NCBI RefSeq assembly: GCF_004526235.1
Contig: NZ_CP038159.1
Span: forward strand, 2,790,001 to 2,854,000
Length of the DNA stretch: 64,000 bases
DNA from: Sphingobacterium sp. CZ-2
Lineage (GTDB): Bacteria; Bacteroidota; Bacteroidia; Sphingobacteriales; Sphingobacteriaceae
Direction: 5' to 3'
A program made the position numbers and the translations under genes. This document shows positions 8,161-18,300 of the stretch, in pieces. Within the stretch, counting starts at the first letter, position 1. Each line of letters opens with the position of its first letter. The notes under the pieces are model-generated. The model was not told the origin of the DNA. It saw only the letters and a program-made list of their open reading frames with translations, and did no database searches.

Positions 8161-9258
8161 TTATTTAATAGATAGCGCATAAAGGGCAAATGTACCCAGC
8201 CAATGTGTTCCCATATAATCATCCTGTTTGGATATATTTGGGATGGAAAAGGCGACATGCGCATGTGCTATTTGGTTCAGGTGCTTTAGTGCTGGAAGTT
8301 TTAAAGCAATACCTTTCAAACAGGCTGCACGACTGTAATTTAAGCCATCCAGATGCACCAGTTTTCCATCGGTTCGATCTTTTACGATGGCAGGTTCCAG
8401 CTTAAAGCTGCTATCATAAAGTTCGGGCATAAAAGTCTTCAACCAAGCATCATAGGCCGAACTCTCCATAATCTTGCTCATCAGAAAGGCTTCTTCTAAA
8501 CAAGGGGATAGGAAATCATATCCGGATGGTTCATAAGCCAGGTTACAGTTTTTATCCTGATGGTAAAGGCGGTCTGCATTCTCAGATATGCTTTTTATAA
8601 AATTCTGATTATTAACTGTTTTAGCATAATCCAAGGAAAGGGATAGTCCAAATGCAGAATTATCATGTTGTCCTGCTCGGATAGGATAGACCAGTTTTGG
8701 AAGGTATTCCATATAACGCTGCACCAAAAGATCCACTAATGGCTGTAGGGCTTGTTCCCATTTTTTGGCGTCGGCATCCTCCCAGGTATGTAACTCCTCC
8801 TGCAGTTTGAACAACCATGCCCATCCATAGGTCCTTTCAAAATTCAGGTTGTTCTTATCTTCAAAAAAGGCTTTTTCAACCTGTACATTTTCCGGTGTAA
8901 TATGGGCATTAAATACCTTCCTAATGGCACCATCGGTATCCAATTCCGGGAATTCTTTCATCAACTTGACGATCGACCAATAGCCATGAACCGAAGAGTG
9001 CCAATCAAAACAGCCATAGAAAACCGGCCGTAAGGATTTTGGGGTTTTAAGATCGGCATCCGATCCGATAACCTGGCCTAATTTATTCGGATATTCGATC
9101 TGTAAACAATGGGTAGGTAAGGAAAAAATAGATTTGGCAATATCTGCATTCAATTTGATCTCTTCAACGTTCGCCGGCTCTTCTTTTTGTTGGTTGTTTT
9201 GACAGGCTGTAAACAAAAATGTACAGCATGTAAAAAATAAAAGACGGGTTTTATTCAT
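8161..9258 (-). CDS. DUF2891 lipoprotein
   Basis: A 365-residue protein with a lipoprotein signal (hydrophobic residues 5-18, FTAC with lipidated C19) and a QNNQQKEE linker, followed by a DUF2891 domain over nearly the whole length. Family features seen include the FYGCFDWHSSVHGYW stretch and many conserved Trp, His and Asp residues in helical repeats, as in alpha/alpha-toroid proteins. The function of DUF2891 is not established; a role with sugar or peptide substrates at the envelope is only a guess. The ATG at 9256-9258 directly precedes the signal peptide. Confidence 0.82.
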   Translation of the reverse strand: MNKTRLLFFTCCTFLFTACQNNQQKEEPANVEEIKLNADIAKSIFSLPTHCLQIEYPNKLGQVIGSDADLKTPKSLRPVFYGCFDWHSSVHGYWSIVKLMKEFPELDTDGAIRKVFNAHITPENVQVEKAFFEDKNNLNFERTYGWAWLFKLQEELHTWEDADAKKWEQALQPLVDLLVQRYMEYLPKLVYPIRAGQHDNSAFGLSLSLDYAKTVNNQNFIKSISENADRLYHQDKNCNLAYEPSGYDFLSPCLEEAFLMSKIMESSAYDAWLKTFMPELYDSSFKLEPAIVKDRTDGKLVHLDGLNYSRAACLKGIALKLPALKHLNQIAHAHVAFSIPNISKQDDYMGTHWLGTFALYALSIK

Positions 9259-9324
9259 GATATGTATTTGGCTTTATATTTGATTTATAAATGTAATATT
9301 TATTAACAAAAAATAAACTAAAAC

Positions 9325-10011
9325 ATGAACATTACAGATTTAATTTCCGGCGGCATTGGTTCTCAGGCCGTTGAAGGTATTTCCCAAAAATTAGGGATTG
9401 ATAAAAATCAAACACAATGGGTTGTTTCTGCAGCCATTCCTTTGATGATGTCTGCATTGAACTATAATGCACAGAAAAGCCCTGAACAGGCACAAGGTAT
9501 ACAAAATGCAATCGATACAAAACATAGCGGAGGAATCTTTGATAACTTGGCCGGATTGTTCAATGATGGTCCTACAGAAGATGAAGACAAGATCGTAAAC
9601 CATATGTTCGGAAGAAATACCGAAAATGTGAAAGAATCATTATCCGAAAAATCAGGTATCAGCATTGGTAAGATAGGTGGTATCTTGGCTTTATTGGCAC
9701 CATTGGTAATGGGATACCTTGGTAAGAAAAAACAACAGGATGCTGGTGCTGGTTCTTCCGGTGGTGGTATCGGCGACTTGCTTGGTAGCATTTTAGGTGG
9801 CGGTGGCAGCAATACCAACGCTTCCGGAGGTGGTTTAGGTGATTTGATCGGTAGTGTTCTAGGTGGAGGTGCTGCTTCCAATACCCCGTCTACTCAGCCA
9901 AATATTTCCGGTGGATTAGGCGATCTGGTAGGGGAGTTCTTCAACCAAAAAAATGATAAGGGAACCAAGGGAAGTATTCTAGATAGCTTAGCAGGCATGT
10001 TTGCCAAATAA
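9325..10011 (+). CDS. DUF937 family protein with Gly-rich repeats
   Basis: A 228-residue protein. Residues 1-~130 fit DUF937 (YidB-like): MNITDLISGGIGSQAVEGIS, then a helix pair and a hydrophobic GILALLAPLVMGYLGKKK segment. The C-terminal third holds three imperfect repeats of the form GGxGDLxGxxL separated by Ser/Asn/Gly linkers. Role unknown; such proteins are abundant and sometimes linked to stress. A TATATTTG -7-like element lies 43 bases upstream (9275-9282). A strong terminator follows 30 bases after the stop. Confidence 0.82.
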   Translation: MNITDLISGGIGSQAVEGISQKLGIDKNQTQWVVSAAIPLMMSALNYNAQKSPEQAQGIQNAIDTKHSGGIFDNLAGLFNDGPTEDEDKIVNHMFGRNTENVKESLSEKSGISIGKIGGILALLAPLVMGYLGKKKQQDAGAGSSGGGIGDLLGSILGGGGSNTNASGGGLGDLIGSVLGGGAASNTPSTQPNISGGLGDLVGEFFNQKNDKGTKGSILDSLAGMFAK

Positions 10012-10041
10012 GACGATCTAATAAATTCAATTAATACAAAG

Positions 10042-10086
10042 AATTAGGCCGTATCCACTCCATGGATATGGCCTAATTTGTTTTTA
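10042..10086 (+). terminator. Terminator of the DUF937 gene
   Basis: Arms 10042-10056 and 10064-10078 pair over 15 bases with one G-U pair around a seven-base loop; T-rich sequence follows (10078-10086). It ends 13 bases before the next ATG. Confidence 0.85.
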
Positions 10087-10098
10087 TTATTTTTGGAC

Positions 10099-11121
10099 AT
10101 GGAAAACAGAATAAGCTTTAAGAATGATTACAGCGAAGGTGCTCATCCCGCCATTTTATCGCTCCTGATGGATACTAATTTTAACCAGGAGCCTGGTTAC
10201 GGCGAGGATAGTCTGAGTAAGGCCGCAAAGGATAAAATTCGAGAAGCCTTGGGGAAATCGGAAGCAGAAATTTTTTTTGTTGCTGGTGGTACTCAAGCCA
10301 ACCTACTATTGATCAGCCATCTTTTGAAGCCTTATGAGTCGGTAATTGCAGCTGATACAGGGCATATTGAAGTGCATGAAACAGGTGCCATCGAGTATAC
10401 CGGACATAAGATAAACTTGGTGAAGAATATTGCAGGCAAGCTCACTGTACCGGGGATTGATGATGTAGTCAGGTTACATACCGATCATCACATGGTGAAA
10501 CCGAAACTGGTTTATCTTTCCCAAACGACAGAATTGGGAACCGTTTATAAGAAGCAGGAAATTAAAGAGATAGCGGATTATTGCAAAAGCAATAATTTAT
10601 TCTTGTATGTAGATGGTGCCCGTTTAGGTGTTGCCTTGACCTCACCCTACAATGATTTGAGTTTAGCCGATCTAGCTGAATTAACGGACGCCTTTTATAT
10701 TGGAGCGACCAAAAATGGGGGACTATTGGGAGAGGCTTTGGTATTCAACAGGCCCGAATTGGCAGAAGGCTTTCCCTATACCTTAAAACAGCGGGGTGCG
10801 CTGATGGCCAAGGGCAGATTATTGGGTGCCCAATTTTTAGCCCTTTTTTCCGATAACCTGTATTTTCAACTTGCAGAGCATGCAAATACCCAGGCCATGC
10901 GATTGGCCAAAGCTTTCGAAGCTAAAGGTTATGCTTTTGCCAGCCAACCAGAAAGTAACCAACTGTTTCCCATTTTGCCTGTGGAGCTGATTGAAAGACT
11001 ACAACAAGATTTTGAATTTTACGTTTGGGAAAAGCGATCATCGGAAGAAGCTGTAGTTCGCTTGGTCACCTCTTGGGCAACGGATCCAAAAGATGTAGAA
11101 AAATGTATGCTAACCCTATGA
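10099..11121 (+). CDS. Threonine aldolase / beta-eliminating lyase family enzyme
   Basis: A 340-residue fold-type I PLP enzyme. The Schiff-base lysine is K205 in GATKNGG, the PLP-ring aspartate is D172 in VDGARLG, and AGGTQAN (62-68) lies at the phosphate site. Low-specificity L-threonine aldolases, which cleave threonine to glycine and acetaldehyde, have this layout and length. The ATG at 10099 is preferred: the frame stays open to a TTG at 10078, but that lies inside the upstream terminator. Aromatic amino acid lyases of the same superfamily cannot be fully excluded. Confidence 0.85.
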   Translation: MENRISFKNDYSEGAHPAILSLLMDTNFNQEPGYGEDSLSKAAKDKIREALGKSEAEIFFVAGGTQANLLLISHLLKPYESVIAADTGHIEVHETGAIEYTGHKINLVKNIAGKLTVPGIDDVVRLHTDHHMVKPKLVYLSQTTELGTVYKKQEIKEIADYCKSNNLFLYVDGARLGVALTSPYNDLSLADLAELTDAFYIGATKNGGLLGEALVFNRPELAEGFPYTLKQRGALMAKGRLLGAQFLALFSDNLYFQLAEHANTQAMRLAKAFEAKGYAFASQPESNQLFPILPVELIERLQQDFEFYVWEKRSSEEAVVRLVTSWATDPKDVEKCMLTL

Positions 11122-11147
11122 TTTCGCTATGAAATCGTGGTTTAAAT

Positions 11148-11220
11148 ATGGTTAAAGTATGTTTTTAGTAACTAAACATACAAAAAGCATACTTTCACCA
11201 TGCTTTCACCCTACTTTCAG
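11148..11220. repeat. Intergenic stem element of repeated short words
   Basis: Left arm 11148-11161 (ATGGTTAAAGTATG) is complementary at 13 of 14 bases to 11188-11201. A competing inner stem joins 11157-11164 with 11174-11181. To the right, the word CTTTCA recurs every ~11 bases (three times). The design resembles the longer element at 49753-49834, although the words differ. Confidence 0.65.
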
Positions 11221-11225
11221 TACGA

Positions 11226-11264
11226 ATAAAAACGGTCACCCTACTGGATGACCGTTGTATTTTT
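11226..11264. terminator. Bidirectional terminator between the aldolase gene and rpoN
   Basis: Arms 11231-11238 and 11249-11256 pair over eight bases. A T-run follows on the plus strand (11259-11263) and an A-run precedes (11226-11232), so it can serve both convergent transcripts; it lies directly beyond the rpoN stop. Confidence 0.75.
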
Positions 11265-12728
11265 CTAAAGTTCTTTTCGAAGTCTGGCCACTGGAATATT
11301 CATGGCCTCCCGATATTTGGCAACGGTTCTTCGCGCTATGGAATAGCCTTTTTCCTTGAGGATTTCCGTCAATTTCTCGTCCGCCAGGGGTTTTCGTTTG
11401 TCCTCATTGGCAATACATTCCTCCAAGATCTTTTTCACTTCCTTGTTGGATACCTCTTCTCCAGATTCTGTTTGGATGGCTTCGGAGAAGAAGGATTTTA
11501 ATAAAAAGGTTCCAAATTCAGTCTGCACATATTTGGAGTTCGCTACACGGGAAACGGTTGAAATATCCATTTCGATCTTATCGGCAATATCCTTTAAGAT
11601 CATCGGTTTCAGCATCCGATCATCACCCGTAAGGAAATATTCGTACTGGTATTCCATGATGGCATTCATGGTTTTCAGTAAGGTTTGTTGACGTTGTTTT
11701 ATGGCATCGATGAACCATTTCGCAGAGTCCAGTTTCTGTTTCACAAACTGAACGGCCTCCTTCATTTTCTTGTCGTTCTTCTCCGCCTTTTCATAGTGTT
11801 CAAACATATCTTGGTAAGAACGGGAAACACGTAACTCTGGCGCATTTCTGCTGTTCAAGGTCAAATGTAGGACCCCATCGTTATTGCTGATGTGAAAATC
11901 AGGGATAATGTGCAGTTGCTTCCCAGCTGCTGCTCCAGAATCACCTGGTTTAGGATTTAGCTTCAATATTTCATTGACGATCTCTTTAAGCTCCTCGGAA
12001 TTTACACCCAATTGCCTTTCGATCTTATCGTAATGTTTCTTGGTGAATTCATCTAAGTAGTCTTCCACCACCTGCATGGCTTTGCGGATAATGGCATTCT
12101 CCTGGTCTTTTTTTCGCAACTGGATCGCTAAACATTCCTGCAGGTTTCTTGCCCCAATGCCTGGAGGGTCGAATTCCTGGATGATCTTGAGCATATCTTC
12201 CACTTCTTTTTCTTCGACGATCACGTTTTGGGAAAACGCTAAATCGTCGATCAGGGAAGGGATGGGTCTACGTAGGTAGCCATCATCGTCCAAAGATCCG
12301 ATGATCTGTTGACCAATTAAAAAGTCTTTATCGTTAAGTGCCAAAAGATCCAATTGGCTCTGTAGGTTTTCAAAGAAAGACGTTTGGATGGCGACAGGGA
12401 TTTCCTTGCGGTTCTCATCATCATCGTTGTCATACCCACCACCGTAATCGCGGTAATCATCTTCTTGTATATATTCGTCTACGCTGAATTCTTCTTCATA
12501 GTTGCTTTCTTCCATGTTGTAGTCATCATCCGGGTCTTTGTCCGGATATTCTTCAACAGGATCGTTCATGTTAGCTAAGCTACCATCTTCAAGGGCAGGG
12601 TTTTCTTCAAGCTCCTCTTTGATCCTTGCATCCAAAGATACCGTAGGTACCTGGAGCAATTTGATGAACTGGATTTGCTGAGGTGATAATTTCTGAAGTA
12701 ATTTCTGTTGTAAGGTTTGTTTTAACAT
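11265..12728 (-). CDS. rpoN: RNA polymerase sigma-54 factor RpoN
   Basis: The 487-residue alternative sigma factor that directs RNA polymerase to -24/-12 promoters and needs AAA+ activators. The N-terminal Gln/Leu-rich activator region is visible (QTLQQKLLQKLSPQQIQFIKLLQ), then a strongly acidic region of ~80 residues, the core-binding domain, a helix-turn-helix (DISTVSRVANSKYVQTEFG) and the RpoN box ARRTVAKYRE at 465-474. Length matches the family. The gene stands alone and is divergent from the PBP1A gene. A candidate -24/-12 site lies at 4732-4747 in this window. Confidence 0.97.
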   Translation of the reverse strand: MLKQTLQQKLLQKLSPQQIQFIKLLQVPTVSLDARIKEELEENPALEDGSLANMNDPVEEYPDKDPDDDYNMEESNYEEEFSVDEYIQEDDYRDYGGGYDNDDDENRKEIPVAIQTSFFENLQSQLDLLALNDKDFLIGQQIIGSLDDDGYLRRPIPSLIDDLAFSQNVIVEEKEVEDMLKIIQEFDPPGIGARNLQECLAIQLRKKDQENAIIRKAMQVVEDYLDEFTKKHYDKIERQLGVNSEELKEIVNEILKLNPKPGDSGAAAGKQLHIIPDFHISNNDGVLHLTLNSRNAPELRVSRSYQDMFEHYEKAEKNDKKMKEAVQFVKQKLDSAKWFIDAIKQRQQTLLKTMNAIMEYQYEYFLTGDDRMLKPMILKDIADKIEMDISTVSRVANSKYVQTEFGTFLLKSFFSEAIQTESGEEVSNKEVKKILEECIANEDKRKPLADEKLTEILKEKGYSIARRTVAKYREAMNIPVARLRKEL

Positions 12729-12954
12729 GTCCCCGATTAATATTCATGGTAAAAATAGGTATTTAAATTGAATGAAATAGGAGTATTGAAATAATTACCG
12801 TATTTAGGTATAGTTTTTGTGGAGATATTGAACTGATTCCCAACAACCCTTCATGCAAAAATTGGTTTTGTTAAATTTCGTTAATTTTTCAAACATGTAA
12901 AGTTTTTGAGATTTTTGCTGTAGATATTTCCAAAGTTTTATTCATATTTACCCT

Positions 12955-15276
12955 ATGTTTAAACGGGTCAGAAACAGATTTCTGCGTATTACGCTGATTC
13001 TTATATATTTCGTTATTTTATTTACTTGTGCGGTTCAGATTAACTTTTTAGGATTATTTGGTTCTTCACCCACCAAGAAAGAAATCCTATTACCTAGCCT
13101 AAATGTATCTTCTGAACTGTTTACGGCAGATTCTGTATTGATCGGCCGATATTATAAGCAAGACCGCGACCCCGTTCCCTACGATAGTATTTCCAAAAAT
13201 GTAATCAATGCTTTAATCGCTACCGAGGATGTTCGATTCTTCAAACATCAAGGGGTGGATTTTATTGGTTTATTTGCTGGGGTGGTTTCCACCTTGAAAG
13301 GCGATGACCGAGGGGCAAGTACCATCACCCAACAATTGGCAAAAAACCTCTACAGAACCCGCTATAAGGATTCTCAAGGATTGCTAGGGAAAATTCCTGG
13401 AGTGGGTATCGTTGTTACAAAATATAAAGAGTGGATGACCGCTTTCAAACTGGAAAGCAAATACAGTAAGGAAGAAATTTTGACCATGTATTTGAATACG
13501 GTGTCCTTCAGCAATAATGCTTATGGGATCAAATCGGCATCTGTACGGTATTTCGATAAAATGCCGAGCGCTTTAACGGTCAATGAGGCGGCCGTATTGG
13601 TAGGGATGTTGAAAGGGACAACCCTCTATAATCCGATCCGTAATCCGAAAAATGCTTTGCAACGCAGAAATACCGTTTTAGGGCAGATGCAGAAGGAAGG
13701 CTACATCAGTGCAGAAGAGAATAAGAAATTCGCTGCAGATTCCTTGGGGCTGGATCTGAACAACCAGGAGCAACGAAACTCCAACGATTCCTATTTGCGT
13801 ACTGCGGTAGAGAAATGGTTGGAAAAGTGGGCGGAGGAAAATGAAATTGATATCTATACCAGTGGGTTAAAGATCTATACGACCATCGATTCCAGGATGC
13901 AGAAGATAGCAGAAGATGCGGTGAATTCCAAAATGAATGAATTACAGCGGAGATTGGATAATGTATGGCGCAATCAAGATCCTTGGCGCGATAAGGAGGG
14001 GAATGTTATTCCAAACTTCTTGGAAGACCAAGCCAAAAAATTGCCTGTTTTTACCTATCTCATGGAAAAGTACAAGGATGAGACCAAGGTGTTCGAGGAA
14101 CTAAACGTGAAAAAAGAGATGGAAGTTTTCACTTGGGATGGGATGGAGAAAATGAATTATTCCAGCATGGATTCCTTAAGACATTACATCAGTATGTTGA
14201 ATACGGGTGTTATGGCGATGAATCCTTATAATGGCGAGATCAAAGTTTGGGTAGGAGGTATCAACCACGATTTCTACAAGTTTGATCATGTCAACCAAGC
14301 GAAGAGACAGCCAGGGTCTACCTTTAAGCCGTTTGCCTATGCGGCAGCCTTGGATGCTGGGAAAGCGCCATGTGATAAATATGAGGACAAACCAGTTAAG
14401 ATAGAATTTGTTAACAATAAAGGGGAGCATGAAATTTGGGAGCCAAAGAATGCCGATTGGACCTTTTCTCATAGGCAATTGTCGCTAAGACATGCCATGG
14501 CTCGTTCATTGAACAGCGTAACGGCACAGATCACGGAAGAAGTGGGTTGGGATAAAGTAGTCGAGATGGCCCATAAAGTAGGGATCGAGAGCAAATTGGA
14601 ATCTGTTCCTTCGGTAGGATTGGGGTCTAATGAAGTGACCGTTTTTGAAATGGTGCGTGCTTATGGGACATTTATGAACCAAGGGAAAAAAACAGAACCG
14701 ATTTTGGTTTCGCGAATTGAGGATAAGGATGGGAAGGTGATCGCGGAATTCAAGACCGAGCAGAAGCAGGTAATGAGCCCAGAGAATGCCTGGTTGATGA
14801 CCTATATGCTTAGAGGAACGATGGAAGAGTCAGGAGGTACCTCGCAGGCCCTTTGGGAGTGGGATCTTTTCGATGATGAAAACCAAATCGGGGGTAAGAC
14901 CGGTACTTCATCCGATTACGTGGATGGATGGTATATGGGTGTTACAAAAGACTTGATCACAGGAGTTTGGGTAGGTTGTGATGAACAAAGTATACATTTC
15001 AACAGTTCCGTGAATGGGGAAGGATCGAAGACAGCATTACCGATCTACGCGGTATTTATGGAAGAGCTTTATAAGCATCCCGAGTTGGGCGTTACTTTGG
15101 GGAAATTCCCGGAGCCAACGGTGGAAATTACCAAAGCGTACAACTGTCCTGGTCCGCGGATTCGTGTCGAGAGCCGTGGTTCCGGGTCGGATTCCACAGC
15201 AACCGAAGAAACATCGGAAATCCCTACGCTAACCCTACCTGAGGTAATCAGGGAAGAAGAGACTGAAAACAATTAA
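12955..15276 (+). CDS. mrcA: Penicillin-binding protein 1A (bifunctional transglycosylase/transpeptidase)
   Basis: A class A penicillin-binding protein of 773 residues that polymerises lipid II glycan strands and crosslinks the peptides. A membrane anchor covers residues ~12-30. The GT51 glycosyltransferase domain shows EDVRFFKHQGVD (near residue 91) and GASTITQQLAKNL. The transpeptidase domain has the active-site serine in STFK (S455), an SLNS motif, and KTGT at 648-651. The C-terminus is a Thr/Glu-rich tail. The next gene begins 46 bases downstream on the same strand, so the two are likely co-transcribed. Confidence 0.95.
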   Translation: MFKRVRNRFLRITLILIYFVILFTCAVQINFLGLFGSSPTKKEILLPSLNVSSELFTADSVLIGRYYKQDRDPVPYDSISKNVINALIATEDVRFFKHQGVDFIGLFAGVVSTLKGDDRGASTITQQLAKNLYRTRYKDSQGLLGKIPGVGIVVTKYKEWMTAFKLESKYSKEEILTMYLNTVSFSNNAYGIKSASVRYFDKMPSALTVNEAAVLVGMLKGTTLYNPIRNPKNALQRRNTVLGQMQKEGYISAEENKKFAADSLGLDLNNQEQRNSNDSYLRTAVEKWLEKWAEENEIDIYTSGLKIYTTIDSRMQKIAEDAVNSKMNELQRRLDNVWRNQDPWRDKEGNVIPNFLEDQAKKLPVFTYLMEKYKDETKVFEELNVKKEMEVFTWDGMEKMNYSSMDSLRHYISMLNTGVMAMNPYNGEIKVWVGGINHDFYKFDHVNQAKRQPGSTFKPFAYAAALDAGKAPCDKYEDKPVKIEFVNNKGEHEIWEPKNADWTFSHRQLSLRHAMARSLNSVTAQITEEVGWDKVVEMAHKVGIESKLESVPSVGLGSNEVTVFEMVRAYGTFMNQGKKTEPILVSRIEDKDGKVIAEFKTEQKQVMSPENAWLMTYMLRGTMEESGGTSQALWEWDLFDDENQIGGKTGTSSDYVDGWYMGVTKDLITGVWVGCDEQSIHFNSSVNGEGSKTALPIYAVFMEELYKHPELGVTLGKFPEPTVEITKAYNCPGPRIRVESRGSGSDSTATEETSEIPTLTLPEVIREEETENN

Positions 15277-15322
15277 AAATAAGTCGTTCGGATTTTTTAT
15301 TTTTAAGTACTAATTATTGGTT

Positions 15323-18300
15323 ATGAGATTAAAAGATACTTATCTATGGAAGTTTTTGGGGCTGCAGGCTATACTGGTAATTTTAATGGCCATAGTACCC
15401 CAGCAAGGAAATGCCCAATATTTTGGGCAGAATAAAATGAGGTATAAGAAGTTGGATTTCAAGGTTTTTGATACTCCTCACTTCAACATCTACTATTACC
15501 TGCAGAACGATTCCATGATGAATTGGCTGGCAAAAGAATCTGAAGTATGGTACGAATTGCACCAGCAGGTCTTCCAAGATACCTTTTCCAGAAAAAATCC
15601 TATAATTCTTTATAATAATCATCCTGAATTCCAACAGACCACTGCCATTTCTGGTGAAATCTCTGTGGGTACGGGTGGTGTAACAGAAGCTTTTAAGCAG
15701 CGGGTTGTTATGCCGGTGATGCAGATCAACCAACAAACAAGACATGTATTGGGCCACGAGATGGTGCATGCTTTCCAATACCGTGTATTGATGGAAGGGA
15801 ATGATTCCACCCGTTTGGAGAGTGTAGCCAATATCCCCTTATGGATGGTGGAAGGTATGGCGGAGTATTTCTCGATCGGAAAGAAGGATGCTTTTACATC
15901 CATGTGGATGCGTGATGCCTATGCAAGAAATGATATCCCTAGTTTAGGGCAGATGACGGAGAATATGAACAAATATTTTCCATATCGTTATGGCCAAGCT
16001 TTTTGGTCCTATGTAGGTTCTACCTATGGGGATACGGTGATTATGCCTTTGTTCATCGAGACGGCGAAATATGGTTATGAACATGCCATTCGTCGTGTTT
16101 TTGGCTACGATGCCCAAACGATGTCTACCTTATGGCGGAGTACCATGGAAAATACCTTCCGTGGATTGGGCAAGGATACCACTTCTAGGCCAATCGGACA
16201 ATTATTGCTTTCCAAAAAGAATGCTGGACGGATGAATGTGGCGCCGGCCATTTCGCCTGATGGAAAATATGTGGCCTTCCTATCCGAATTGGATCTTTTC
16301 GGGATCGACCTGTTTCTGGCGGATGCACAGACGGGAAAGATCATCCGAAAGCTCGGCTCGCGGTCAACAAGTAGTGATATCGATGAATTTAGTTTTATAG
16401 AATCCGCAGGAACTTTTTCCCCGGATAGTAAGAAATTTGCTTTTTCGGTGTTCAGTGAAGGAAAGAATAAATTGATGATTTTGGATGTGGAGACCGGGCG
16501 TACGGTCGATCTGACCGCCATGGGAGAGACCACGGAATTCACCAATATTACCTGGGCGCCACAGGGCGATCTGGTAGCTTTTTCCGGTCTGAAGAATGGA
16601 TATTCGGATATCTATACCTATAACCTCAGCACAAAAGAATTGGTTCAGTTGACCAATGATAAATATTCGGATTTTCAGCCAAGTTTTTCCAGAGATGGAA
16701 AATACATTGTCTTCAGTACAGATCGTGTAACCTTAGAATCCTCTTCACGTAGTGTGGATATTCCAATGAGTCTGGCACTGATCAATCTACAGACAAAGGC
16801 AGTTGAAAACCTTCCTGTATTTCCAGGGGCAAATAACCTGAACCCACATTTTGCGGCCAACAGCAAGGACATCTATTTCTTATCCAACAGTGATGGTTTC
16901 CGGAATATGTTCCGTTATAATATCGAAACCCAAGCGGTGGATAGGATGACGGATTTCTTTACAGGTATTTCGGGTATTACCGAATATTCTCCGGCTATGA
17001 GTATTTCGGCAAATGATGAAATCGTTTATTCTTATTTCAAAGATAATTCCTATACGGTTTATCGGGCGAATGCATCCGAATTTGAACCTTTGCGCGTAGA
17101 TGCTGGGACAGTTGATTTTGAAGCAGCCATGTTGCCTCCAAGTGCAAGCAGAGGCGTGAATGTAGTAAACACCAACCTTCGCAATTTTAATGCATATGCC
17201 AGGATTTCAGACTCCCAGATCAAGGAGATTCCTTATCGTCCAAAATTCAAGTTGGATTACTTGGCCAATAGTGGCGTAGGGATGTCCGTGGGATCACGCT
17301 ATGGTGCGGGTATTGCTTCAGGAATTCAAGGGATGTTCTCGGATATCCTGGGTTATAACCAGATCTTTGCGGCAGCCAATATCAACGGAGAGATCTATGA
17401 TTTTGGCGGTCAGGTTGCCTATATCAACCAAAGAAGCCGTTGGAACTGGGGTGGTTCTTTATCGCATATTCCATACCGTTTTGGTTTTTATGATTATGCG
17501 TACCGAAATTTAGGGAATGGCGAAGAGCCCGTAATCGATCAATATTTGGTTCGTTCTTTCCAGACGCAGGCGGATGCTTTTATTGCCTATCCATTCAACA
17601 GGAACCATCGTTTCGAGATGGGTGGGGCAGCTTCCTATAACTCTTATCGTGTAGATCGTTTTACGCAGAGTTTATACAGTTACTATGGAACCAGGGAAAG
17701 GGTTCCAAACGATACAGCGGCCATGGCATTAGGGGTAAGGGATCTGGATCCTTTTACCTTGATGCAAGTGAACGCTGGATTTGTAGGCGATAAAGCGGAT
17801 TTCGGAATTGCAGCACCGCTGCAGGGCTTTAGATACCGTTTAGGAGCCGAGCAATATTTCGGAACCTATAAATTCACGGCTGTGAACGTGGATTTAAGAA
17901 AATACCACCGTATCAAACCGATTACCCTGGCTGCCCGTGTGTATTCCTATATGCGTATAGGTGAAGGTGCGGATCGTTTGTACAATATCTACATTGGATA
18001 TCCATATTTGGTTCGTGGTTTTGAGGGGAATTCCTTCGGTGCGGACTCTAAAATTGGATTCAATGATCTGTCGGGTTCGAAAATGGTGGTAGGTAACTTT
18101 GAGGTTCGTTTGCCGTTTACCGGTCCTGAGAAATTGGCGGTACTGCCTTCGGGATTCTTGTTCTCGGATCTGAACTTCTTTGTGGATGCAGGTCTAGCTT
18201 GGAGTGATGATTCGAAGATCGTTTGGCAAAAAACAGATGCCGATAAGGTGACCAGACAAACTTCTGATGGAACATCCTATCAGGTATATCCAGAGAATTT

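Noticed and set aside
9462..9881. 139-codon frame opposite the DUF937 gene
   Set aside because: Pro/Ser-rich shadow of the Gly-rich repeats; no start signal and no recognisable fold.
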